Positions 26,262-33,802 of a stretch of DNA of 64,000 nt are shown piece after piece; position 1 is the stretch's first letter, and the number at the start of each line of letters is the position of its first letter. A program made the translations under genes and the position numbers. Source of the DNA: Aequorivita todarodis (GTDB lineage: Bacteria > Bacteroidota > Bacteroidia > Flavobacteriales > Flavobacteriaceae); NCBI RefSeq assembly GCF_028561335.1, contig NZ_JAQQTG010000002.1, positions 158,287-222,286 of the forward strand. Reading direction: 5' to 3'. The notes beneath the pieces were generated by a model. That model saw only the letters and a list, made by a program, of their open reading frames with translations. It was not told the DNA's origin and did not search any database.

Positions 26262-27542
26262 ATGAATATAGCATTGCTCCACAAACATTTTTTAAACAGC
26301 AGCGGGGTTTGTACAGACACTCGCAAAATTTCACGAGGCTGTGTCTTTTTTGCCCTTAGGGGGGAAAATTTCAATGGAAATCTATTTGCGCAGGAAGCCT
26401 TGGATAAAGGTGCAGCAAAGGTAATTGTTGATGAAGAAGCTTTTCATAAAAATACCGGGGAAACCATTCTGGTTGAAAACGTGTTACTGGCGCTGCAGCA
26501 ATTGGCCCGGTTTCACAGAGAATTTCTTGGCCTTCCCATTATTTCTTTAACGGGAAGTAACGGAAAAACCACTTCCAAAGAACTTATAAACGCGGTACTT
26601 TCCCAAAAATTTAAGACCGTTGCAACCCTGGGAAATTTGAACAACCACATTGGCGTTCCCTTAACCCTGTTGGCCATGAACAAGGAAACGAAGTTTGGAA
26701 TTGTAGAAATGGGGGCCAACCACTTGGGCGAAATAAAAATGCTGAGCGAAATAGCCGAGCCAGACTATGGCTACATTACCAATTTTGGAAAAGCACACTT
26801 GGAAGGATTTGGAAGTATTGAAGGAGTGATCCAGGGTAAAACCGAGCTCTACCAATTTCTGAAAAAACATAAGAAAAAGCTATTTGTAAACGCAAACGAC
26901 CCAAAGCAATTGGCCAATTCTGAGGGAATTGACCGCATAACCTTTGGCACGCCCCAAAGTGATTTCGATGTAAAACTGGTGGACAGCACACATCATCTTT
27001 TAGTGCAATTCAAAGGAAAACAGATCCAGAGCAACTTAGTGGGCGCTTATAATTTTGCAAACCTTTCTGCCGCAATTGCTATTGGCGCTTACTTTAAGGT
27101 TTCCCCTGAAAAAATTAAAATTGGAATTGAAGGTTATGTTCCGTCCAACAACCGGTCGCAACTGATTGCAAAAGGCACAAACACCATTTTGATGGACGCC
27201 TATAATGCAAACCCAACAAGCATGATGGCAGCTTTGGAAAACTTCAAACAGGCAAAGGGCGAAAACAAAATCATGTTTCTGGGCGATATGTTTGAACTGG
27301 GCAGGGAAGCCGAAACCGAACACCAAAACATCGTAGATTTTTTAGCTGAAAATTCTTTTGGAAATGTGTTTTTGGTGGGAAGCAATTTCTTTAAAACAAG
27401 GAGCAATGCCTCCCACATAAAACAATTTGAAACTTTTGACGGATTGAAAACTTCCATTGAAAGCAATTTACCAAAAAATGCAACAATCTTGATCAAAGCT
27501 TCCCGTGGTATGGCCTTGGAGCGGATTTTGGATATTTTATAA
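26262..27542 (+). CDS. murF: UDP-N-acetylmuramoyl-tripeptide:D-alanyl-D-alanine ligase
   Basis: 426 residues of the Mur ligase family. The ATP loop is SLTGSNGKTTSKELINAVL, and the central domain carries VEMGANHLGEI and ITNFGKAHLEGFG. DAYNANPTSM is the typical MurF Asp-Ala-Tyr-Asn motif, and FLGDMFELG is also present. It adds D-Ala-D-Ala to the peptidoglycan precursor. It lies 68 nt after gldJ, behind a terminator. Confidence 0.96.
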   Translation: MNIALLHKHFLNSSGVCTDTRKISRGCVFFALRGENFNGNLFAQEALDKGAAKVIVDEEAFHKNTGETILVENVLLALQQLARFHREFLGLPIISLTGSNGKTTSKELINAVLSQKFKTVATLGNLNNHIGVPLTLLAMNKETKFGIVEMGANHLGEIKMLSEIAEPDYGYITNFGKAHLEGFGSIEGVIQGKTELYQFLKKHKKKLFVNANDPKQLANSEGIDRITFGTPQSDFDVKLVDSTHHLLVQFKGKQIQSNLVGAYNFANLSAAIAIGAYFKVSPEKIKIGIEGYVPSNNRSQLIAKGTNTILMDAYNANPTSMMAALENFKQAKGENKIMFLGDMFELGREAETEHQNIVDFLAENSFGNVFLVGSNFFKTRSNASHIKQFETFDGLKTSIESNLPKNATILIKASRGMALERILDIL

Positions 27543-27578
27543 TTCTAAATTCAGAATTAAAAAAGTGGGCTATGTTGC

Positions 27579-27592
27579 CCCGAAGCCTCGGG
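27579..27592. repeat. Short CCCGA...TCGGG palindrome
   Basis: CCCGAAGCCTCGGG has 5-bp arms and a 4-nt loop between murF and the tRNA gene. It is weakly related to the other TCCCGA...TCGGGA palindromes. Confidence 0.4.
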
Positions 27593-27632
27593 AGAACCAA
27601 CCCTCCCCTAAAAAATATACGGGTTCCGATTG

Positions 27633-27707
27633 TGGGCCATGTTGGATTCGAACCAACGACTTCCACGTTGTCGACGTGACACTCTAAACCAACTGAGTTA
27701 ATGGCCC
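27633..27707 (-). tRNA. tRNA-Val (anticodon GAC)
   Basis: Folded by hand on the minus strand: acceptor GGGCCAT/ATGGCCC, D stem ACTC/GAGT, anticodon stem TCACG/CGTGG, a 7-nt loop TCGACAA with anticodon GAC, 5-nt variable region, and T arm GTTGG-TTCGAAT-CCAAC. Discriminator A; CCA is not encoded. Position 33, nearly always U, reads C. A T-rich stretch lies on the 5' side. Confidence 0.88.
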
Positions 27708-27722
27708 TTTTTTCTGAAGCTC

Positions 27723-27782
27723 CAAAATACAAATTCCAAATAACAAAATACAAATTAATCCAAACCTTCAAATATCAAATTT
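27723..27782 (-). repeat. CAAA words with 7-nt period after YitT gene
   Basis: CAAA recurs at 27723, 27730, 27737, 27744 and 27751, exactly 7 nt apart, and again at 27769 and 27776, with a short irregular stretch between. It lies between the YitT stop and the tRNA-Val gene. Confidence 0.75.
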
Positions 27783-27787
27783 AAAAC

Positions 27788-28768
27788 TTATTTGTCAAAT
27801 TTTTTGATGGGTTTCTTTTTTATCATTCCGCCTTTGGCATCCTTAACCGATGTCATAATGATAAACGCCTGGCTGTCTATTTTATCTATTTCGGTCTTGA
27901 GCTTGCTCATTTCCAAACGCGTGATTACAGTATATACCACATTCACGGATTTACGGGTTTCGCCTTCTTTTGCAAACCCATTTTCAGCCTTAAAAATGGT
28001 ACACCCGCGGCCCATTTTTTCGATAATTGCAAGACGTATTTCTTCGTTATTTTCAGAAATAATTGTTATTCCCATAAATTCCTCAATGCCGTCAATTACG
28101 AAATCTACCGTTTTTGAAGCGGCAAAATACGTAAGGATCGCATAGAGCGCGATTTCTGTGGAAAGAAAATAGGCCGCCGTCATAAAAATAATAACGTTGA
28201 AAATCAAGATCACGTTCCCCACGGTAAGGCTTGTTTTACGGCTAACGTATATTGCCAAAACCTCCGTTCCATCAATAATGGCGCCTCCGCGAATGGCCAA
28301 CCCTATCCCAAGGCCCAAAAACAGACCGCCAAATGCCGCAATTAATATTTTATCATCCGTGATTTGCGGGAAAGGAATTAATGCAACGGCAATGGCCAAA
28401 AACAGGATGCCCATTACACTTTTTATCGCGAACCTCCTGCCTATCGAAAAATAGGCAAGTATTAAAAACGGAAGGTTAAAGCACACCAACAAAAGCGAAA
28501 GTCCTACGCCCGTAAGCTCATTTATCATTAACGAGACACCGGTTACACCACCATCTATAAACGCATTGGGCATTAAAAATCCTTTTAGGCCAAAGGAGGC
28601 GGACAATACCCCGAGCAAAAGATAGAAAAAATCGGTAAGCTCGTGTTTTACTTCTACTTCAAGATTTGTAACGCTTTTGTCAAAAGACTCCAAAGGTTTG
28701 GCCCCCGTTTTGCTTTTTCGGCGGTTCTTTACAACGTTTACCAGTATGTTTTTGAAGATTGGATTCAA
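27788..28768 (-). CDS. YitT family membrane protein
   Basis: 326 residues. An N-terminal soluble part precedes five to six membrane helices with the YitT signature (GFLMPNAFIDGGVTGVSLMI, IRGGAIIDGTEVLAIYVSRK). A C-terminal DUF2179-type domain follows (MGITIISENNEEIRLAIIEKMGRGCTIF). Members are conserved membrane proteins of uncertain function, with some reports of roles in transport. It is divergent from the tRNA-Val(TAC) unit. A start at an internal Met is possible but unnecessary. Confidence 0.88.
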   Translation of the reverse strand: MNPIFKNILVNVVKNRRKSKTGAKPLESFDKSVTNLEVEVKHELTDFFYLLLGVLSASFGLKGFLMPNAFIDGGVTGVSLMINELTGVGLSLLLVCFNLPFLILAYFSIGRRFAIKSVMGILFLAIAVALIPFPQITDDKILIAAFGGLFLGLGIGLAIRGGAIIDGTEVLAIYVSRKTSLTVGNVILIFNVIIFMTAAYFLSTEIALYAILTYFAASKTVDFVIDGIEEFMGITIISENNEEIRLAIIEKMGRGCTIFKAENGFAKEGETRKSVNVVYTVITRLEMSKLKTEIDKIDSQAFIIMTSVKDAKGGMIKKKPIKKFDK

Positions 28769-28870
28769 GGATTTTTTAGTTTTAAAAGATGAATGAAGCC
28801 AAAGTTAAACTTAAATCGCGGTACAGCAACCAAACGTATATTTCATTTTGAATAATATTTCAAATAAATG

Positions 28871-28901
28871 TTTGGCGAAATTAAAAAGTAACTTATATTT
28901 G
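28871..28901 (+). promoter_or_regulatory. Promoter of tRNA-Val (TAC)
   Basis: TTTG (28871-28874), 19 nt and TATATTTG (28894-28901) match the Bacteroidota consensus exactly, 16 nt before the tRNA. This is the clearest promoter in the window. Confidence 0.85.
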
Positions 28902-28917
28902 CAACCGCTAACAAGAA

Positions 28918-28995
28918 GGGCGATTAGCTCAGCTGGTTCAGAGCACCTCGTTTACACCGAGGGGGTCGGGGGTTCGAACCCCTCATCGCCCACCA
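28918..28995 (+). tRNA. tRNA-Val (anticodon TAC), CCA encoded
   Basis: Acceptor GGGCGAT/ATCGCCC, D stem GCTC/GAGC, anticodon stem CCTCG/CGAGG with loop TTTACAC (anticodon TAC), 5-nt variable region and T arm GGGGG-TTCGAAC-CCCTC. Discriminator A at 28992, followed by an encoded CCA. All four arms pair. A degenerate copy of residues from about position 9 onward lies at 29286-29380, on the far side of the GIY-YIG gene. Confidence 0.95.
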
Positions 28996-29004
28996 GTTTT
29001 TTTA

Positions 29005-29033
29005 AAACCGAAGTGAAAGCTTCGGTTTTTTTA
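29005..29033 (+). terminator. Terminator after tRNA-Val (TAC)
   Basis: AAACCGAAG (29005-29013) and CTTCGGTTT (29020-29028) form a 9-bp stem, then TTTT. It ends 2 nt before the GIY-YIG start codon, so the gene is partly insulated from the tRNA promoter. Confidence 0.88.
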
Positions 29034-29035
29034 TT

Positions 29036-29281
29036 ATGAATTATTTCACTTACATACTATATTCCGCCAAACTTGACAGGTATTATATTGGATCAACGGA
29101 AGATATTTCCATCCGCTTGAAGGAGCATCTTTGGGAACACAAAGGTTTTACCTCAAAAGCGAAAGACTGGGAGTTGAAGTATTTCGAAAGCTATACCTTA
29201 AAAACTGATGCCGCTAAACGAGAAAGACAGATAAAAAAATGGAAAAGTAGAAAAATGATTGAGAAATTAATAAATCCGTAG
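29036..29281 (+). CDS. Small GIY-YIG nuclease family protein
   Basis: 81 residues; a single minimal GIY-YIG domain of the UPF0213/YhbQ-like size. The motif is YTYILYSAKLDRYYIGSTED-like (Y-I-L then Y-Y-I-G), the catalytic Arg is in SIRLKEH, and the terminal part is KRERQIKKWKSRKM. The active-site Glu may be in LKYFESY. Such nucleases cut DNA, sometimes as mobile elements. The gene lies exactly between an intact tRNA-Val and a broken copy of that tRNA; its stop (TAG, 29279-29281) is 5 nt before the copied bases begin. No other gene is in the unit. Confidence 0.85.
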   Translation: MNYFTYILYSAKLDRYYIGSTEDISIRLKEHLWEHKGFTSKAKDWELKYFESYTLKTDAAKRERQIKKWKSRKMIEKLINP

Positions 29282-29285
29282 ATAA

Positions 29286-29380
29286 AGCTCAGCTGGTTCA
29301 GAGCATCCCGAATTAACTTCGGGAGGGTCGGGGGTTCGAACCTTCCGAAGTTAATTCGGAACAGGCTCTCATCGCCCACC
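29286..29380 (+). pseudogene. Degenerate tRNA-Val copy with two inserted hairpins
   Basis: Three blocks match tRNA-Val(TAC): AGCTCAGCTGGTTCAGAGCA (20 nt), GGGTCGGGGGTTCGAACC (18 nt) and CTCATCGCCCACC (13 nt). The 5' acceptor strand is missing. The anticodon arm is replaced by TCCCGAATTAACTTCGGGA (29306-29324). The T arm is split by an insertion that contains the inverted partner TTCCGAAGTTAATTCGGAA (29343-29361). It cannot give a normal tRNA. Confidence 0.85.
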
Positions 29381-29391
29381 GGTTTTTAAGC

Positions 29392-29419
29392 ATCCCGACG
29401 AATTTGTCGGGATTTTTTT
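29392..29419 (+). terminator. Hairpin terminator after tRNA remnant
   Basis: ATCCCGAC (29392-29399) and GTCGGGAT (29406-29413) pair over a 6-nt loop and are followed by T residues. It plays the role for the remnant that the terminator at 29005 plays for the intact tRNA, and its stem belongs to the TCCCGA...TCGGGA group. Confidence 0.8.
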
Positions 29420-29481
29420 ATATATATTCATTCCTTCACATTTTAGTGACTTCAATGGTCAATTTAGTTATAAATGTCAGT

Positions 29482-29525
29482 CTGAGCTTGTCGAAGACCC
29501 CCGTGATGTGTTTCGACAAGCTCAG
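29482..29525. repeat. Inverted repeat CTGAGCTTGTCGAA / TTCGACAAGCTCAG
   Basis: 14-nt perfect arms (29482-29495 and 29512-29525) with a 16-nt spacer. The flanks (GTCAG on the left, CGTGAC on the right) partly extend the symmetry. This sequence is a familiar dispersed bacterial palindrome. It lies just downstream of folC (minus strand) and may also form a terminator-like structure. Confidence 0.85.
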
Positions 29526-29590
29526 CGTGACAACATCATTCCCAATTCACATTGAGAAAAAATTCCATAATAGGTTTATATTTTGTTCAC

Positions 29591-30808
29591 TTAAACAACT
29601 TCCGCCACTACAAAAGTACTCCCGCCAACAAAAACCAAATCATCATTTAAAGCAGCTTTGACTGCCGCTGAATAGGCTTTCTTTACGGAAATATATTCCT
29701 CTCCATTCAATCCAAAACCCTTCGCCTGCGAGAACAACAACGAAGCATCCAAACCGCGCGGAATGTTTGGTTTGCAGAAATAGTAAACTGCTTCTTTCGG
29801 AAACAAGGGCAATACGGACGCCAAATCCTTGTCGCTAACTACGCCCAAAACAATATGCAACTTTTTAAAACTTTCTTTTGAAAGCTGCTCCATCACCAAC
29901 TGCAACCCATCTTTGTTGTGGGCGGTATCACAAATCACTTTCGGATTTTCGTTCAAAATCTGCCAGCGGCCCATCAATCCTGTGTTTTTGATTGTATTCA
30001 GCAATCCGTTTTGTATGTTTTCTTCGGAAATGTTCCAGCCTTTTTTTTGAAGGATTCTTAATGTCGCCAAAACGGTTTTTATATTCCTTTGCTGATAGCT
30101 GCCCTTTAAATCTGAAGCATAGCTTGATGCATCAATTGTTTCGGCAAAAAGGATTTCAGCATTTTTTTCCGAAGCGATTTTTTCAAAAACCTGTTTTGTT
30201 TCGCGCAACGTTTCCCCAATGATTACAGGAATGCCTACCTTTATAATTCCTGCCTTTTCAGAAGCTACTTTTTCCAAAGTATCGCCCAAAAACTGCGTGT
30301 GGTCCAAACCTATATTTGTAATCACCGACACTTCCGGCGTTATTATGTTCGTGCTGTCCAATCTGCCTCCCATTCCCACTTCAACAATGGCGATGTCAAC
30401 TTTTTCATTTCTGAAATAATCAAATGCCAAGCCCACGGTCATCTCAAAAAAAGAGAGTTGGTTTTTTTCAAAATAGGGTTTATGGTTTTCAACAAATTCC
30501 GAAACGTACTTCTTCGGGATCATTTCGCCATTAATTTTTATGCGCTCCCGAAAATCCTTTAAATGTGGCGAAGTGTAAAGTCCTGTTTTATAACCAGCTT
30601 CCTGAAAAACGGAAGCCAACATATGGCTTGTGCTTCCTTTGCCGTTGGTGCCCGCCACGTGTACGCTTTTAAAATTTTTTTCGGGGTTTTTCAGATAATT
30701 GGAGAGCAAGTGGGTCGCGGTCAAATCTGCTTTGTACGCAGACTGCCCCACCCGCTGGTACATTGGCAATTGGGCGAAAAGCCACGCTATGGTTTCTGGA
30801 TAGTTAAT
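29591..30808 (-). CDS. folC: Dihydrofolate synthase / folylpolyglutamate synthase
   Basis: About 405 residues from an ATT at 30808, or 392 from the TTG at 30769. The Mur-ligase-type ATP loop is HVAGTNGKGSTSHMLASVF, followed by GLYTSPHLKDFRERI, IVEVGMGGRLDSTN and ICDTAHNKDGLQLV. It adds glutamate to dihydropteroate and folates. Upstream of the TTG the frame continues with N-Y-P-E-T-I-A-W-L-F-A-Q-L-P-M-Y-Q-R, which looks like the conserved FolC N-terminus. No ATG, GTG or TTG precedes it before an in-frame stop, so initiation at ATT is suggested. A 12-unit heptad array begins 10 nt upstream of that ATT. Confidence 0.9.
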   Translation of the reverse strand: MNYPETIAWLFAQLPMYQRVGQSAYKADLTATHLLSNYLKNPEKNFKSVHVAGTNGKGSTSHMLASVFQEAGYKTGLYTSPHLKDFRERIKINGEMIPKKYVSEFVENHKPYFEKNQLSFFEMTVGLAFDYFRNEKVDIAIVEVGMGGRLDSTNIITPEVSVITNIGLDHTQFLGDTLEKVASEKAGIIKVGIPVIIGETLRETKQVFEKIASEKNAEILFAETIDASSYASDLKGSYQQRNIKTVLATLRILQKKGWNISEENIQNGLLNTIKNTGLMGRWQILNENPKVICDTAHNKDGLQLVMEQLSKESFKKLHIVLGVVSDKDLASVLPLFPKEAVYYFCKPNIPRGLDASLLFSQAKGFGLNGEEYISVKKAYSAAVKAALNDDLVFVGGSTFVVAEVV

Positions 30809-30818
30809 GGAGAAAAGA

Positions 30819-30902
30819 GTTAGGCGTTAAGCATTAAATGTTAAGCGTTAAGTGTTAAGCGTTAGGCGTTAGGTGTTAAGTGTTAAGCGTTAGGCGTTAA
30901 TT
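30819..30902. repeat. Twelve GTTARGY heptads upstream of folC
   Basis: GTTAGGC, GTTAAGC, ATTAAAT, GTTAAGC, GTTAAGT, GTTAAGC, GTTAGGC, GTTAGGT, GTTAAGT, GTTAAGC, GTTAGGC, GTTAATT: a gapless array with an exact 7-nt period. The word is nearly the same as the perfect array at 42078-42200 (GTTAAGT when read in that phase). Confidence 0.92.
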
Positions 30903-30933
30903 GTGATTCATGAAACCTAATAATAAAAAGCAG

Positions 30934-33477
30934 TTACTTCACTATCAATTTTTTTGTGGTCTGTTTCGTTTTATCAGAAATTTTTAAATAATAAACGCCC
31001 GCCTGTAAACTTTCAACTGAAAAACGAATTTCTTTATTATTTTGAAAATTTAATTGTTTTACCATTTTTCCCATAACATCATAAACCAGTAGAGAAGCCT
31101 TTTCCGAAGCATTTTTTAGGGAAATCGTTACCATTTCGGAAGCGGGATTTGGAAACACTTTCACTTCCGAAGCGAACAAATTTTCATCGGTATCCAAAAT
31201 ATTTCCGGAAATATCAATTTTATAGGTGGAACGGCCATAAGTTGCGGCAAATAAAAACTGCGAGTTTTCGTGAATGAACAAATCGGAAACCACTGCGGAA
31301 GGCATATTTTCACCCAACACATTCCAGTTTACACCTTCATCATTTGAGGCCAAAACGCCTACGTCCGTTCCAATAAAAAGATTTCCGAAACTGTCCTGCT
31401 CAATGTCGTTCACGGGAATGTCCGGTAAACTGGTTGATATATCCACCCAGGTATTCCCGAAATCGATGCTTTTGTAAACGTGCCCAACATCTTCCCCAAA
31501 ACGATAGCCCGAAAGCGTTAAATATACCGTATTTGCGTTTTCCTTTGAAGCCAAAATTTTCGTTACCCAGCGATTTGGAATTCCCGTTGAAATTTCTGTC
31601 CAAGTTGTACCCCCATCTTGGGTTACCCAAGCTTTGCCGTCATCGGTTCCAACGTAAATAACTTGACTGTTAAATTGAGAAACGCTAATAGTGGTAATCG
31701 TTCCAAAAGTCAAGTTTCCAGTGTGCGGCCCATCGGTTAAATCGGGACTGATAGCGCTCCAATTGCCCGCCGCATTTGTGGTTTTATAAAGCCTATTTGC
31801 GCCAAAATAAAGAATTTGGGAGTTATTGGGGTCGAATGCAATGGGAGTGTCCCAATTTTTTCGGTCGCCGCTGGATATTCCGTTTGTAGCATTGGAAAAA
31901 GAACTCCCATTATTGGTTGATTTCCCCAAGGAACCATATTGATACAGTGCATAAATAACGTTGGTATTCGTAGGGTCAACCAAAGGCTGAAAACCGTCGC
32001 CGCCGTAAATGATGTTCCAATCACTCAATCCTCCAGTTTGTGTGCGGCTCGTGCTATTGTCCTGCGCGCCTGCATAGATTTTATTTTCGTTTTGCGCATC
32101 CACATACATTCTGTTGAATTGTGTTATTGGCAGTTTTAAATCTTTGGTGGCGGAAGCACCGCCATTGGTGCTGTAATAAAGGCCGCCGTCATTTCCCAAT
32201 AAAACCTCATTGGAAGCTGAGGCATTGAAAGCCATTGCGTGCTGGTCCACGTGTGCGTTCGTAAAAACGCTGCTCCAACTGTTACCGCCATTGGTCGATT
32301 TTTGTACTTCAAAATCTACATTATAGAGCACGTCTTCATCGGTCGGGTCAATAAAGATGCCGCCGAACCACCAGTGAAACCCAACATCGGTCAATTGGCT
32401 GGAATTAACAGCCGTCCAAGAATCGCCCCCATTTGTGGTTTTATAAACCCCTTGGATATTTCCATTGGCGTTGGCATAGCGTGCATAAAGCACATTGGGG
32501 TTTGATTGTGAAATATCGATACCAATCCTTCCTTTTTGGGAAGCGAGGCTTGGCAAGCCATTCATTAGTTCCGTCCAATTGGCACCACCGTCGGTAGTCC
32601 TGTAAATCCCGGAAGTTATTCCGCCGTACTGTCTTCTATTTGGTCTTCGAATTCGTTCCCAACTGGCCGCATACACAATGTTTCCGTTTGTAGGGTGAAT
32701 TGCCATATCCACAATTCCTGTGGAATCGCTCACGGCCAAAACCTGCTGCCAACTATCGCCGCCGTTTGTGGATTTATAAACCCCGCGATTGCCACTATTT
32801 CTGAACAATGGCCCCATCGCGCCCACAAAAACTGTATTGTCATCATTTGGGTCCAAAACAATTTTTCCGACGCTGCCTATATCCGGCAACCCTTTAGATT
32901 GCCACGTGGTTCCGCCATCTGTGCTTTTATGGATTCCATCGCCGTCATAAACCAAGGAGCCGCCGCCGGCGTTCACTTCGCCAGTGCCTGCGTAAATTAA
33001 ATTGTTGTTGTTTTTTGAAATTTCAATATCGCCTATGGAAAGCATTTGCTGGTCATCAAAAATGGGCGCCCAATCATTTCCGCCGTTTACGGTCTTAAAA
33101 ATTCCGCCGGAAGCAGCGCCAACGTAGTAAACCTCGGGTTGGGAAGAAGGGATTTCAATATCGGTAATACGTCCGCCAATATTCAACGGACCGCTGAATT
33201 GCCATATTTCAGTGGCCGTATTTCTGTTTGCAGCCTGCCTTTTCCATTGGATTGCTTCGGAATATGCCGAAGTATTTATTTCGCCACTGGGGTAGGCGCG
33301 CTGCATAAATAGTAGATCGAAAGGATATTTTTTCCTCCATTCGGCGGACGCGGCGTTTTTTTCTTCTGAATTTGAAGAAAATAATTTTTCGGAAGAAGCG
33401 TGTTTATCTTTTTCCAAAGAATTTTTACATCCCACAAAACAAATGGCAATAAAGAGAATAGTAGCAATACGAGGCAT
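30934..33477 (-). CDS. Secreted BNR/VPS10-like beta-propeller protein with T9SS sorting domain
   Basis: 847 residues. Repeated blades carry the BNR/sortilin-type signature (FKTVNGGNDW, HKSTDGGTTW, YKSTNGGDSW, YRTTDGGANW, QKSTNGGNSW and more), giving one or two large propellers over about 90-750. The last 75 residues form a T9SS type A sorting domain (VKVFPNPASEMVTISL, YDVMGKMVKQ, LQAGVYYLKISD). The N-terminus looks like a lipoprotein signal (AICFVGC, Cys17), unusual for T9SS cargo. Such proteins are often surface glycoside-hydrolase-like or adhesive; the ligand is unknown. Confidence 0.88.
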   Translation of the reverse strand: MPRIATILFIAICFVGCKNSLEKDKHASSEKLFSSNSEEKNAASAEWRKKYPFDLLFMQRAYPSGEINTSAYSEAIQWKRQAANRNTATEIWQFSGPLNIGGRITDIEIPSSQPEVYYVGAASGGIFKTVNGGNDWAPIFDDQQMLSIGDIEISKNNNNLIYAGTGEVNAGGGSLVYDGDGIHKSTDGGTTWQSKGLPDIGSVGKIVLDPNDDNTVFVGAMGPLFRNSGNRGVYKSTNGGDSWQQVLAVSDSTGIVDMAIHPTNGNIVYAASWERIRRPNRRQYGGITSGIYRTTDGGANWTELMNGLPSLASQKGRIGIDISQSNPNVLYARYANANGNIQGVYKTTNGGDSWTAVNSSQLTDVGFHWWFGGIFIDPTDEDVLYNVDFEVQKSTNGGNSWSSVFTNAHVDQHAMAFNASASNEVLLGNDGGLYYSTNGGASATKDLKLPITQFNRMYVDAQNENKIYAGAQDNSTSRTQTGGLSDWNIIYGGDGFQPLVDPTNTNVIYALYQYGSLGKSTNNGSSFSNATNGISSGDRKNWDTPIAFDPNNSQILYFGANRLYKTTNAAGNWSAISPDLTDGPHTGNLTFGTITTISVSQFNSQVIYVGTDDGKAWVTQDGGTTWTEISTGIPNRWVTKILASKENANTVYLTLSGYRFGEDVGHVYKSIDFGNTWVDISTSLPDIPVNDIEQDSFGNLFIGTDVGVLASNDEGVNWNVLGENMPSAVVSDLFIHENSQFLFAATYGRSTYKIDISGNILDTDENLFASEVKVFPNPASEMVTISLKNASEKASLLVYDVMGKMVKQLNFQNNKEIRFSVESLQAGVYYLKISDKTKQTTKKLIVK

Positions 33478-33565
33478 AGTATCTTTTTTTGAAGTTTAAA
33501 GATACTGAAAAATGGAAGGTTTTTTAAAATGAAATGGTTATTTGAAGGGAAGGTTCTTGATTCTA

Positions 33566-33802
33566 CTATTGGTGGTCGGAGATTTCGAAAACCACGAGAT
33601 TTCCAGCTTCTTTAATAGCAAGCCCCCGAAACTTTCCGGTAATACGAAATTGATAAATACCGTATTCTTTTGGATGCAATAATTTTAACTTTACGGTTTC
33701 ATAAAAACCCAATTCTATATAGCTACAAGCTTTGAGATATTGGGAGAGAATCTGTCGTTTTTCGCAATAATCAACAATTCCAGGTTTATTGATAACATTC
33801 AT
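33566..33802 (-). CDS. RelE/ParE-type toxin
   Basis: 78 residues with the compact RelE/ParE fold signature: LHPKEYGIYQFRITGKFRGLAI near the middle and the terminal strand NLVVFEISDHQ, the D-H at the end being typical. Family members cleave ribosome-bound mRNA or inhibit gyrase. Its ATG overlaps the stop of the preceding small gene (ATGA), so the two form a translationally coupled toxin-antitoxin pair with the antitoxin first. Confidence 0.85.
   Translation of the reverse strand: MNVINKPGIVDYCEKRQILSQYLKACSYIELGFYETVKLKLLHPKEYGIYQFRITGKFRGLAIKEAGNLVVFEISDHQ

Larger units (their letters stand above)
29282..29590. other. Gene-free stretch of about 310 nt
   Basis: Holds the tRNA remnant, its terminator and an inverted repeat (29482-29525); the remaining bases up to folC are A+T-rich with nothing recognised. 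Confidence 0.7.

Noticed and set aside
27505..27687. 60-codon ORF reading into the tRNA-Val(GAC) gene
   Set aside because: The end (CWIRTNDFHVVDVTL) is translated antisense tRNA; no coding support.
28848..29039. 63-codon ORF through the tRNA-Val gene
   Set aside because: Its product (RAISSAGSEHLVYTEGVGGSNPSSPT-like) is the well-known spurious translation of a tRNA gene.
29286..29380. Second functional tRNA-Val
   Set aside because: The 5' acceptor strand is missing and the T arm is interrupted by an inserted hairpin.
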